A stretch of DNA of 25,586 bases from a virus, in IMG/VR virus record IMGVR_UViG_3300041955_000238, positions 1-25,586 of that record. One strand, 5' to 3'. Of this stretch, positions 12,898 to 20,143 are shown piece by piece. The position numbers and the translations under genes are program-made. Each line of letters begins with the position of its first letter. Position 1 is the first letter of the stretch. The notes below the pieces were generated by a model. It did no database searches and had not been told where the DNA came from. It saw nothing but the letters and a program-made list of their open reading frames with translations.

Positions 12898-13157
12898 TGC
12901 CCTTATGGCGATCACAACGAACCAATGTTTACCACGAGTGCATGAGATGCGGTTTTCGCCACCCGCTCTCGGAGATGCGGTGGCAAAACGGAATCTTGGT
13001 CTGTCAGGGCACAAACTGTGTGGACACGGCCATCATTGGTAAGAGAGATATTGATGTGGCTCGGGCGGTTGCCATTAACCGGCACGAACTTGAGCCTGAT
13101 CCGAAGATAACGACTCCTGTGGAGCGCAAGAACGACCAACTGGACGTTTTGTACTAG
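12897..13157 (+). CDS. Zinc-ribbon-like phage protein (86 aa)
   Basis: The start overlaps the upstream stop (TGATG). YHECMRCGFRHPLSEMRWQN (13-32) followed by GILVCQGTNC gives two Cys pairs, Cys16/Cys19 and Cys37/Cys42, in the spacing of a small treble-clef or zinc ribbon. From memory this Cys-rich layout (CxRCGF...W.G..VC) is shared by small phage proteins found among virion genes. The C-terminus is charged. Likely a minor virion or assembly protein; role unknown. Confidence 0.7.
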   Translation: MPLWRSQRTNVYHECMRCGFRHPLSEMRWQNGILVCQGTNCVDTAIIGKRDIDVARAVAINRHELEPDPKITTPVERKNDQLDVLY

Positions 13158-13166
13158 AGAGGAATT

Positions 13167-13898
13167 ATGGGTAAGCCGTTTGGCGGATTGGTATTTTACG
13201 GGGCTGCTGGACTATCGCTTCCCGGCGTACAAGAAGCCTTGACGGGCACGGCAAACTTGATGACGCTTACCCGCGCGGCTACGGGCCAGTGGTATTGGCT
13301 GAATGGCAGCGGCTCCGGTGCGACCTTTAACTTTATTGCCGACAACTCCATCGTGCAGCGCCCCTATATAGTGTTCCCCGATCTCCCCGGCCAGTACGAA
13401 ACATCGGCGGGCGTGATTGCGTTGGGCAACGAATTTCAGGAAGCCTTTGGCACTACCCCCGCGACTCCGGGCGCAACTGGTCCGGGCAACCCATTTAGCG
13501 GTGTTGCCGCCGGATCGACCGCAACCGCAGGCTCGTTGGCGACGCCTCAGTTTGGCACGCCGCAGGTTCCTTGGGGCGTGGCCCTCATTGATGTGTTCGC
13601 GGTTTATGCGGTACAGACGGTTGGATTAACCGCTGCCACCATCGCGGTGAACCGCAACATTTTTTCGGAGAACGTCGCGTTTACTAATACCGCCGTAGTT
13701 GCTCCGCAGACGCTGGCACTGACTACGACAACCAGCGCATCGACACCCCACGTTCAGAAGTACACGCTGCCGCAGCCAATCGTGTTCGAGATGGCGGACT
13801 ATTCACAGTTGGTGATTGAGTTGGCTATTCAGACTGCAAGCACTGGCTTGGCCTATGTGTATGGCATCGGCGCGCACTACGCGATTGTTTGCAGTTAA
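13167..13898 (+). CDS. Beta-rich virion protein (243 aa)
   Basis: Not assigned. The ATG follows GAGAGG. The chain begins MGKPFGGLVFYGAAGLSLPG and is rich in Thr, Ala, Gly and Val with many aromatic strands (RAATGQWYWLNGSGSGATFN, SQLVIELAIQTASTGLAYVY). A low-complexity Pro/Thr/Gly linker (residues about 97-130) splits two beta domains. The composition fits a structural or fibre protein. There is no signal peptide or enzyme motif. Confidence 0.6.
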   Translation: MGKPFGGLVFYGAAGLSLPGVQEALTGTANLMTLTRAATGQWYWLNGSGSGATFNFIADNSIVQRPYIVFPDLPGQYETSAGVIALGNEFQEAFGTTPATPGATGPGNPFSGVAAGSTATAGSLATPQFGTPQVPWGVALIDVFAVYAVQTVGLTAATIAVNRNIFSENVAFTNTAVVAPQTLALTTTTSASTPHVQKYTLPQPIVFEMADYSQLVIELAIQTASTGLAYVYGIGAHYAIVCS

Positions 13899-13907
13899 GG
13901 AGTAAGC

Positions 13908-14417
13908 GTGGCAAATCTTGGAGCGAATCCGTGGGCGATCTTCCCCGCCGACTGCGTGATCTCGACTGCATCGTCCATTACTCAGAATGCAGATGGAACG
14001 GTTTCGGTTACCACATCGGCCCCGCACAACATCTCCGCTCCCCCTCCCGCATCGTGGGCCACTCTTTACGGCACTAGCGTAGCGGGCTATCAAGGCTTCT
14101 ATTCCGTAACCACGGTACCATCCGGCACGTCGCTTGTTCTCCAACCACAGTTTCCTATAGCCTCTGGCCTATCCGCCGGGGCGACCGGTGGCGTGGCAAA
14201 AGTTCTGTGGCCTTGGGAGGTTCGTGTCGAGGACATCTCGTGGCAGAATGCGGCAGCGGCTGGTAATACGCTTGATCTACGCGACCGCAACGGCAATCCT
14301 CTGTGGCAGGCAACTGCGACGGCGGCCGGGTCGCAGAATCGCGGCAAGGTATTCTGGGTAGCAGGCATTACGCCTGTAGTCATTACAGCGGGGGTGGTCC
14401 TTGCGACGATTAATTGA
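13908..14417 (+). CDS. Beta-rich virion protein (169 aa)
   Basis: A GTG start with AAGGAG five bases upstream. It reads MANLGANPWAIFPADCVIST, then ASSITQNADGTVSVTTSAPH and later WPWEVRVEDISWQNAAAAGN. Ends in strands with KVFWVAGITPVVITAGVVL. An all-beta protein with a proline-rich loop, probably part of the tail or fibres. The last 17 bases overlap the following TTG-started gene. Confidence 0.6.
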   Translation: MANLGANPWAIFPADCVISTASSITQNADGTVSVTTSAPHNISAPPPASWATLYGTSVAGYQGFYSVTTVPSGTSLVLQPQFPIASGLSAGATGGVAKVLWPWEVRVEDISWQNAAAAGNTLDLRDRNGNPLWQATATAAGSQNRGKVFWVAGITPVVITAGVVLATIN

Positions 14418-14883
14418 TGCTATAGCTGCGGCGATCTTGCTGCTCGTGCTTGGCGTAGCGATTATGCAAGCACCTAAGCTGTTGGGGCAGGCCACAGTGC
14501 CAGTCGCGGTCGATCCGTGCATGTCCAACACGTCGAAGTCCAGCGTCGCTATCAATATAACTTCGGCGGTTACAACCCAGCTTGTGGCGATCTCGGGCAC
14601 CAAGTCTGTGTATGTGTGTGGCGGATTCATGTCCATCAACTCGGTCGTGACCACGGCCACCACCGCACAGTTTGAGTATGGCACGGGTTCTCTATGTGCG
14701 ACTGGCACGGTTGTCTTGACGGGGCCGATTGGAACAGGTGGCATTACGGCAGGCACGCCGATTCCGGTAGAGTTGCCCAGCGATTATACTTCGTTCTCGG
14801 CACCATCCGGCAATGCGCTGTGTTTAGTCAGCGCGGGCACGACCGTGGCTATAGGTGGGTTCATTACATATATTCAGCAGTAG
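14401..14883 (+). CDS. Exported beta-rich protein with signal peptide (160 aa)
   Basis: The TTG start at 14401 gives MRRLIDAIAAAILLLVLGVA, then IMQAPKLLGQATVPVAVDPC: a basic N-terminus, a hydrophobic core and a plausible cleavage site near LLGQA. The mature part (KSSVAINITSAVTTQLVAIS, GTKSVYVCGGFMSINSVVTT, FEYGTGSLCATGTVVL) contains Cys pairs and resembles, from memory, proteins frequent in acidobacterial genomes and soil metagenomes. A Sec-exported protein among virion genes is unusual; it may act at the host surface or be a membrane-anchored spike. It starts 17 bases before the upstream stop. Confidence 0.6.
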   Translation: MRRLIDAIAAAILLLVLGVAIMQAPKLLGQATVPVAVDPCMSNTSKSSVAINITSAVTTQLVAISGTKSVYVCGGFMSINSVVTTATTAQFEYGTGSLCATGTVVLTGPIGTGGITAGTPIPVELPSDYTSFSAPSGNALCLVSAGTTVAIGGFITYIQQ

Positions 14884-14892
14884 GCTAGGCAT

Positions 14893-16278
14893 GTGGCTAA
14901 GTTCGAGATCACTTATAACCCGTCTCAGTGGGACGCACCTCCCGGTGGCATAGCACAGGCATGGTCCGTCCCCTACGGCGGACTGAACGTACAAACTCCC
15001 GAAAATCTGATCGGCCCGTCGTACTCCCCCAGCATGAACAACTTCATGCTGCGCAATGCCGAGCTGCGTTCGCGTCCGCTCTTTCGGCGTTATCTGCCCG
15101 GACCGGATGGGGCGAATCCCATCCTTGGCATGACCTCCTTCCTGTCCGTGAACAATGTGTGGCACACTTGTGCGTTCACGGTCAATGGGATGTTCCAGCT
15201 TCTTTATAACCCGGTCGCGCAAGCCAATGCTGGCGTCAATCCGTGGACGTGCGTTGGCGGTCCTGCTATTCCATTCAACAACTTCGTTCGTGCCCGCGTA
15301 TTCCAAGGCATTCTCTATTACACCAATGGCTCTGGCCACCTCAGCGCGTGGGATGGCGCGGCCCTTACACCGATTACGGACGTGGCATTCACCGGTTCTG
15401 TTTTTCCGCTGCCGTCCAACTACACCGGCAATACGTTCGGTAGCCTGTTCCTTGGAGAACTCGACAGCCATATTATGATGGCGTACACCACCGAAATCCC
15501 CTACACAAGCGGCGTAGCTGGAACGATGGCTACGTATCCACAGCGGATACGATGGAGCAACAACGGCTTTAATCCATCGCTTGCCGGAGTGTTCGGCGGG
15601 AACCTTGGCACAAGCGGGGCGACCTTCGATCCTTCTGTATTCTTGAATGCGGGCCTGAACGACTTCTTGGATGTGCCGGACTGGATCACGGGCACCATGT
15701 ACATCGGCAGGACGGGCTATGTCTTCCGGTCGAACGGCATCACCGAGATCAGCACTACAGGCAATGGCAACGCACCGTTCGACTTTAACCACATGTGGGC
15801 CTCAGAACAGGGCATCGGCAACGTCTATTCCACTACAGCCGCGCAATATGGCAGCTTTGGCATATTCGTAGCCAACGACAACATCTATATGATTACGCCT
15901 TCCTCTGTCACGGCGATTGGTGGTGGCGCGCGCGATGCCATCATGACGGACATCTCCAACACCGCACAGCAACCCACAGCCGTAATCTCCTATGCGTACA
16001 CGCTTGGTTACACCTACCTCGTGTACAAGCTATTCATCTCGCTGCCAAACGGTTCGACGCGTGTGTGGGTCTATTCGCTGGAGGACAACAATTGGGCACC
16101 GTGGACAATCACGAACGCCATTGTTGGCATCCCCAATACTTGCTGGGTTGGCGCAGTCCCGATTGCCGTAACCACAGTTGTGGGTGCCAGCACGCCTGTT
16201 AGCAGCCCCTCTAGAGGAGGTAGCGGCTATGGTGGTGGTGGTCGTGGTGGTGGAGGAGGGGGACACCAAATTAAATGA
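14893..16278 (+). CDS. Beta-propeller-like tail protein with Gly-rich tail (461 aa)
   Basis: A GTG start with only a weak AGG upstream. After MAKFEITYNPSQWDAPPGG the chain shows NNFMLRNAELRSRPLFRRYL, repeated blade-like units (FTVNGMFQLLYNP, RVFQGILYYTNGSGHLSAWD, GTMYIGRTGYVFRSNGITEI, FIANDNIYMI-like) and KLFISLPNGSTRVWVYSLED. This periodicity fits a beta-propeller, as found in tail hub or stabilising proteins of short-tailed phages. The last 20 residues are glycine-rich (GGSGYGGGGRGGGGGG), an odd RGG-like end. The role is inferred from fold pattern and position. Confidence 0.6.
   Translation: MAKFEITYNPSQWDAPPGGIAQAWSVPYGGLNVQTPENLIGPSYSPSMNNFMLRNAELRSRPLFRRYLPGPDGANPILGMTSFLSVNNVWHTCAFTVNGMFQLLYNPVAQANAGVNPWTCVGGPAIPFNNFVRARVFQGILYYTNGSGHLSAWDGAALTPITDVAFTGSVFPLPSNYTGNTFGSLFLGELDSHIMMAYTTEIPYTSGVAGTMATYPQRIRWSNNGFNPSLAGVFGGNLGTSGATFDPSVFLNAGLNDFLDVPDWITGTMYIGRTGYVFRSNGITEISTTGNGNAPFDFNHMWASEQGIGNVYSTTAAQYGSFGIFVANDNIYMITPSSVTAIGGGARDAIMTDISNTAQQPTAVISYAYTLGYTYLVYKLFISLPNGSTRVWVYSLEDNNWAPWTITNAIVGIPNTCWVGAVPIAVTTVVGASTPVSSPSRGGSGYGGGGRGGGGGGHQIK
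16204..16225 (-). repeat. Dispersed spaced repeat, diverged copy D
   Basis: On the minus strand: CGCTACCTC, centre CTCT, then AGAGGGGCT. One base of the first half differs from the others (C for A). It lies in the coding region for the junction of the propeller and the Gly-rich tail (SSPSRGG). Confidence 0.55.
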
Positions 16279-16736
16279 CTATACCTTTTGGAGAGAATGG
16301 TGGCTTCGTAGCATCCACGTTTTATCTAATGGTGCCGGTGCAATCGGCGGACCTCAGTCGCGTGTATGTCGGCATCTTCGACCCGAGCAGCTTCGATGAC
16401 CCGCTCGATCCCTCTTACTATGCCTATCGTATGGAGGACATCCAACCATGCCGCGTTCCGGTCGTGCGGCGCGTCCTGCTCACCTACCGTGACATAGGCG
16501 TTGCATCCCTGATCGTGACCCTGACCGGCGTGGACGACAACGACAATGCCGTGGTCTCCACCAGCACACAATCGCTGGGTACTCCGGCTGCGACTGGACG
16601 CCTGCTCACACAGATCGTGGACATTACTCTTGCGGCGTTTCGTCCACAGTTATCGTGGACCCGGAATGCTGGGAGCGGACCGGTCTCGATTGTCAGCGCT
16701 ACCATGATCGGCGAAGTGGAGGACGTTGAGCTGTGA
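16275..16736 (+). CDS. Hypothetical virion protein (153 aa)
   Basis: An ATGA overlap with the upstream stop implies coupling. MTIPFGENGGFVASTFYLMV, DPSSFDDPLDPSYYAYRMED, VPVVRRVLLTYRDIGVASLI and VTLTGVDDNDNAVVSTSTQS suggest an all-beta protein with acidic loops. No family recognised. Part of the tightly packed tail gene group. Confidence 0.65.
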   Translation: MTIPFGENGGFVASTFYLMVPVQSADLSRVYVGIFDPSSFDDPLDPSYYAYRMEDIQPCRVPVVRRVLLTYRDIGVASLIVTLTGVDDNDNAVVSTSTQSLGTPAATGRLLTQIVDITLAAFRPQLSWTRNAGSGPVSIVSATMIGEVEDVEL

Positions 16737-17095
16737 AGCCGCCCCGCTCATTCCTGAGTTCGCTTGTGCCCGAGCGCATTCGGTACAATGTCGAGCAATT
16801 GGCGAAGGTGGTGTCCAACATTAGCTTTGGCATCACCACGTCCAATACTGACCCGGACATGAACATGGCGGTGTGGAAGGCGACAAGCACGACGCCGGGA
16901 ACCGCCAACACCGCGTTCACGGTGCAGCACAATCTTAGCCATGTGCCGGTCGGCTTTTTGATCGCCCGGACTAACAAGGCGTGTCACATCTTTGACTCAG
17001 GCGCAACGTGGACCCCGGCGACCAAGACGGCGCTGGGAACGATCTCGCTGGAGTGTGACACTGCCACAGTCGCCTTCACTATCATCATCTGGTAG
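16733..17095 (+). CDS. Small virion protein (120 aa)
   Basis: The GTG start overlaps the previous TGA (GTGA). It begins MKPPRSFLSSLVPERIRYNV and has an Ala/Thr beta part: VQHNLSHVPVGFLIARTNKA and ATWTPATKTALGTISLECDT. The QHNL.H.PVGFL motif is one I remember from small phage tail proteins (VVHNLGR.P.GW-like). Probably a structural or fibre-assembly protein. It ends just before a promoter-like box. Confidence 0.6.
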   Translation: MKPPRSFLSSLVPERIRYNVEQLAKVVSNISFGITTSNTDPDMNMAVWKATSTTPGTANTAFTVQHNLSHVPVGFLIARTNKACHIFDSGATWTPATKTALGTISLECDTATVAFTIIIW

Positions 17096-17097
17096 CG

Positions 17098-17106
17098 TGG
17101 TAGAAT
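17098..17106 (+). promoter_or_regulatory. Extended -10 promoter-like site
   Basis: TGG followed by TAGAAT (17101-17106) directly after the stop of the upstream gene. With the preceding TAGCG it closely matches the site at 23466. A transcript start near 17113 would leave only about eight bases of leader before the ATG at 17121. Confidence 0.5.
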
Positions 17107-17120
17107 AGATTGGAGTCTCT

Positions 17121-17534
17121 ATGTCCGCTAACATTAACGCCCAACTCGCGGCCGCGAACCTTCAAGTGATTGATAACACGGCGAGTGTGCAACGCGTCAA
17201 CAGCCCTATTGCCACCATCGTAGCACAGGCTACTGCCTTCATGTATGACGGTTATATGTTGATACCGACCGCTGCGCCGCTCTCGTTGCCACTGCCAGCT
17301 TCCCCATGCTGGACGCTATTCGTCCGCAACATCAGCGGCACGAACAACGTCAGCGTGATCGTGACGCCAAATGGCGGGGTAGCTTGGACCAGCCCTTATG
17401 TGATAGTGCCCACATCTGTTTTCTTGGTCATTGCCAATTACAGTACAAACCCGGCTGCGGGAGGGTTCACGGCCGTGACTCTGCAATCCAGCGGAACAGG
17501 GCCAAATTACGCGGAGGTGTTGCTTGCGGCATAG
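17121..17534 (+). CDS. Beta-rich virion protein (137 aa)
   Basis: The ATG follows GGAG by five bases. MSANINAQLAAANLQVIDNT, ASVQRVNSPIATIVAQATAF, PCWTLFVRNISGTNNVSVIV, then TPNGGVAWTSPYVIVPTSVF describe a single all-beta domain. It probably belongs to the fibre or tail tip. The last eleven bases overlap the next gene, which starts at TTG. Confidence 0.6.
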   Translation: MSANINAQLAAANLQVIDNTASVQRVNSPIATIVAQATAFMYDGYMLIPTAAPLSLPLPASPCWTLFVRNISGTNNVSVIVTPNGGVAWTSPYVIVPTSVFLVIANYSTNPAAGGFTAVTLQSSGTGPNYAEVLLAA

Positions 17535-18630
17535 CTTAGTTCTCGCTTTCATTCTCGCTGTTGCCTCGCTATCGTGGGGCCAGAACGTCTGCATTCAAGC
17601 GCAGGCCCTTACATCGCGGCAGGGATTCAGCAACCTCGCGGCGGTCGTACCACAGGCGTCTATTAGCATATCGCCGGGACCAATCTACATCAACCAAACC
17701 TCGACCACGACCGCGACCAATCCCGCGACCGCTGACAGCTATGGCAACTACAACATCTGCGCGTTACCGGGCACGGTTCAGACCATCACAGTAAGTGGTC
17801 CTAACATGCAAGTTTTGACATACACTGTGACCTTTGGACCACTTACTAACAGCAGCAACACTTGGACAGGGACTAACATTTTTAGCGGGCCAACAACGTT
17901 CGCTGGTCCTTTGGCATTTCCTAACTCGGTCGCATTTAACAGCATTACAGCGACAAATATATACCTTTCCGGCATAGTACAAAGTATAAGCAACACCACT
18001 TTTGGCTTGTTTGGTTATTCCCCAACATCTTCTGGTGCTGGCGGAGCAACAGCAATCGTAGGAGGAAACGCTAACACGTCGGGCTTTGGTGGTGCAGTTC
18101 TCTTAACTGGCGGACAGGATGCCCCTAGCGGGCTTGCACATCCCAATAACATCTACGCCAATACAACCTTTGGACAGTATGGTGGGCTGCAAACGTACAA
18201 CAATGGTGTGCCTGTGGAATACACCGCTGGGGTCGATCTAGTCGCGCAAAGTGCGTCCATTGGAACTACGACGCTATATGCTGTTCCTTCGGTCACGCCA
18301 ATGAACGGTGTCACAGGTGCGGGGCAATACCGCGTGTCATGGAATACCAAGGTGACCACGGCAGCGACCACTTCCAGTAGCCTTAACGTCACCATTGTGT
18401 ACACCGACCCGGATGGGAACACCATAACGTTGGCGGCAGCAGGACTTAGCTCGGCGGGTGCGATTGCACTTACACCTACCAACAGTGTAACTTCGACCGG
18501 CGTACTGATCGGCGTGCCGCTCACCCTGAACTGCAAAGCAGGTACCAACATTACCTATTCCACAACTTACGCGTCGTCCGGTGCGACTGCGATGCAATAT
18601 AACCTGCACATTAAACTTGAGGAGCTGTAA
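17524..18630 (+). CDS. Tail-fibre-like protein with N-terminal signal peptide (368 aa)
   Basis: A TTG start at 17524 gives MRHSLVLAFILAVASLSWGQ, a clear Sec signal-type sequence. Residues 23-100 (SISPGPIYINQTSTTTATNP, ADSYGNYNICALPGTVQTIT) match, from memory, carboxypeptidase-regulatory-like modules common in Acidobacteriota. Residues about 105-140 (TWTGTNIFSGPTTFAGPLAF) look like a trimeric fibre shaft. The C-terminal domain (GAGQYRVSWNTKVTTAATTS, SLNVTIVYTDPDGNTITLAA) resembles a phage fibre tip. The middle has lower GC than its neighbours. This mix of an exported N-terminus and fibre modules is odd; an alternative is host-derived recombination. Confidence 0.6.
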   Translation: MRHSLVLAFILAVASLSWGQNVCIQAQALTSRQGFSNLAAVVPQASISISPGPIYINQTSTTTATNPATADSYGNYNICALPGTVQTITVSGPNMQVLTYTVTFGPLTNSSNTWTGTNIFSGPTTFAGPLAFPNSVAFNSITATNIYLSGIVQSISNTTFGLFGYSPTSSGAGGATAIVGGNANTSGFGGAVLLTGGQDAPSGLAHPNNIYANTTFGQYGGLQTYNNGVPVEYTAGVDLVAQSASIGTTTLYAVPSVTPMNGVTGAGQYRVSWNTKVTTAATTSSSLNVTIVYTDPDGNTITLAAAGLSSAGAIALTPTNSVTSTGVLIGVPLTLNCKAGTNITYSTTYASSGATAMQYNLHIKLEEL

Positions 18631-19386
18631 ATGCCGGTTCTCTCGCCACTCAGTTCGCTCACACCGACTGGCACGATCCAGACGATCCAGCAGGACGTGA
18701 TCGACGCCTTGCAGGGCCGCACGGATGTGTCCGCCGCGATGGTAGCGAACTACGTGGCTAAGTCGGTGTGGGAGATCACAGAGTCCAATCCGTTCGAGGA
18801 GCTGCGCACGACCGGACCCCAGTTCGTGTTGACGGCGCAACTCAATATCTATCCGCTTGCGCTCTTTATGAACGGCGGCGATGACTACACATCGAACGAG
18901 TCGTTCGTCATCTACATCGACTATCCCACGAACACGGTGGTGAACAGCCTCAGATATAGGACGCCCAAAGCCATCGAGATCATGATGGGTTCGGCGACGC
19001 AGGGCATTCCCGCGTATTGGAGCCGCTTCGGCCCCAACATCCACATCGCGCCTGTACCATACCAAGCATACACGATGTACATGCGTTATCAGGTGCGGCA
19101 TCCGTTCTCGACGCCGCCCGCGATCACGGACCCGCTCTATATCACCAACAGTTGGTTCGACATCATCGCGTATGCGGCGGCCATGCGCATCTGCATCGTC
19201 AAGCGGTGGACAGACCAACGCAAGGAGCTGCACGATCTGCTCTACGGCGACCCAGAGTACATCGCGTCAGAAGGTAAGAAGGGGCGTCCGGGCTTAATCC
19301 AAGCGCGACTCTATCAAGTCGAGCGCGACCAGAAGTTCGACACGCGGCAGTTTACGCCCACGATTCCGCGTTACAATAGTAGGTAG
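18631..19386 (+). CDS. Head-tail connector/adaptor-like protein (251 aa)
   Basis: It begins directly after the fibre-like gene stop (GGAG of GAGGAGCTG upstream). MPVLSPLSSLTPTGTIQTIQ, then a helical domain (WEITESNPFEELRTTGPQFV), IYIDYPTNTVVNSLRYRTPK, PVPYQAYTMYMRYQVRHPFS and IIAYAAAMRICIVKRWTDQR. As I recall, this pattern (PFEELR...PVP...Y.MRYQ..HPF followed by a helix) appears in head-to-tail adaptor proteins of short-tailed phages. Likely binds below the portal. The assignment is from memory without search. Confidence 0.6.
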   Translation: MPVLSPLSSLTPTGTIQTIQQDVIDALQGRTDVSAAMVANYVAKSVWEITESNPFEELRTTGPQFVLTAQLNIYPLALFMNGGDDYTSNESFVIYIDYPTNTVVNSLRYRTPKAIEIMMGSATQGIPAYWSRFGPNIHIAPVPYQAYTMYMRYQVRHPFSTPPAITDPLYITNSWFDIIAYAAAMRICIVKRWTDQRKELHDLLYGDPEYIASEGKKGRPGLIQARLYQVERDQKFDTRQFTPTIPRYNSR

Positions 19387-19389
19387 CTT

Positions 19390-20133
19390 ATGGCAACTGG
19401 CATGACAGGTGTTCCGGGCAGTAATCCAAGCGGCAGCCAAACTACGGTCGGCGTTGATCCCAACACCACCGCCGCAATCGGCGGCACATCCAATCCGCTC
19501 CAGAACATGACGGCGATGCCCACCGGCACGAGTGGTGTGCCCAGCATCAGCGCTCTCGGTGCGCTCAATCCTAGCGGCACGACTACCCAAACTGGCACCA
19601 ACGCACAGGGGGGCAACATTGGCGGCTTGGGCACCAGCTCCATCGTCGAGGCGTTCCGCAAGGCAGGCTACAGCAGCGGCGACGCCTACCTAATCGCGCA
19701 GTTTCTCGAAGGGGGCGCTGGATACAACCCACAAGTCGCGCAAGCACTAATCGCCGCGCTTGGTCCCAGCATTCAGGCCGGGCAGGCCAATATCATGGAA
19801 CAGTTCAGCGCCGAGGGCCTACGTTCGAGTTCGCCCGCCGCCTATGGCCTTGGCTCGTTCGACGCACAGGTCACGCTGGACGAAGGACAGATTCTATCCC
19901 AGTTGTATGAGCAGAGCGTGCAGAATTACATGGACGTGTTGCTCGGAGGCAAGGCTGGCCAGCCCAACGCCCTCAGTGGCCTTGGTGCGATCATGGGTGG
20001 CGCAGGCTCCGCAATCCAAGGCGTAAGCAATCTAGTGCCGCAAGGTGGCGGCAGTAGTAGTACGCCAGCCGTGAGCACGGGCAGTGGCTCTTACTCTGGA
20101 CCCACTTCCGGCATTAGCGGTCCCGACGAATAA
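19390..20133 (+). CDS. Internal virion/ejection-like protein (247 aa)
   Basis: The N-terminal 85 residues are Gly/Thr/Ser/Pro-rich and probably disordered. Then AFRKAGYSSGDAYLIAQFLE, GGAGYNPQVAQALIAALGPS, IQAGQANIMEQFSAEGLRSS and ILSQLYEQSVQNYMDVLLGG form amphipathic helices. The C-terminus is again Gly/Ser-rich. This layout fits small internal or ejection proteins of podoviruses placed before longer ones. No lytic motif is visible; role inferred from position. Confidence 0.5.
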   Translation: MATGMTGVPGSNPSGSQTTVGVDPNTTAAIGGTSNPLQNMTAMPTGTSGVPSISALGALNPSGTTTQTGTNAQGGNIGGLGTSSIVEAFRKAGYSSGDAYLIAQFLEGGAGYNPQVAQALIAALGPSIQAGQANIMEQFSAEGLRSSSPAAYGLGSFDAQVTLDEGQILSQLYEQSVQNYMDVLLGGKAGQPNALSGLGAIMGGAGSAIQGVSNLVPQGGGSSSTPAVSTGSGSYSGPTSGISGPDE

Positions 20134-20143
20134 AGGATAACGC

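Noticed and set aside
14824-15792. 322-codon open frame on the minus strand
   Set aside because: Antisense of the propeller-like tail gene, without a ribosome-binding site or motif.
18337-19233. 298-codon open frame on the minus strand
   Set aside because: Antisense of the fibre-like and connector-like genes; rich in Arg and His, typical of a shadow frame.
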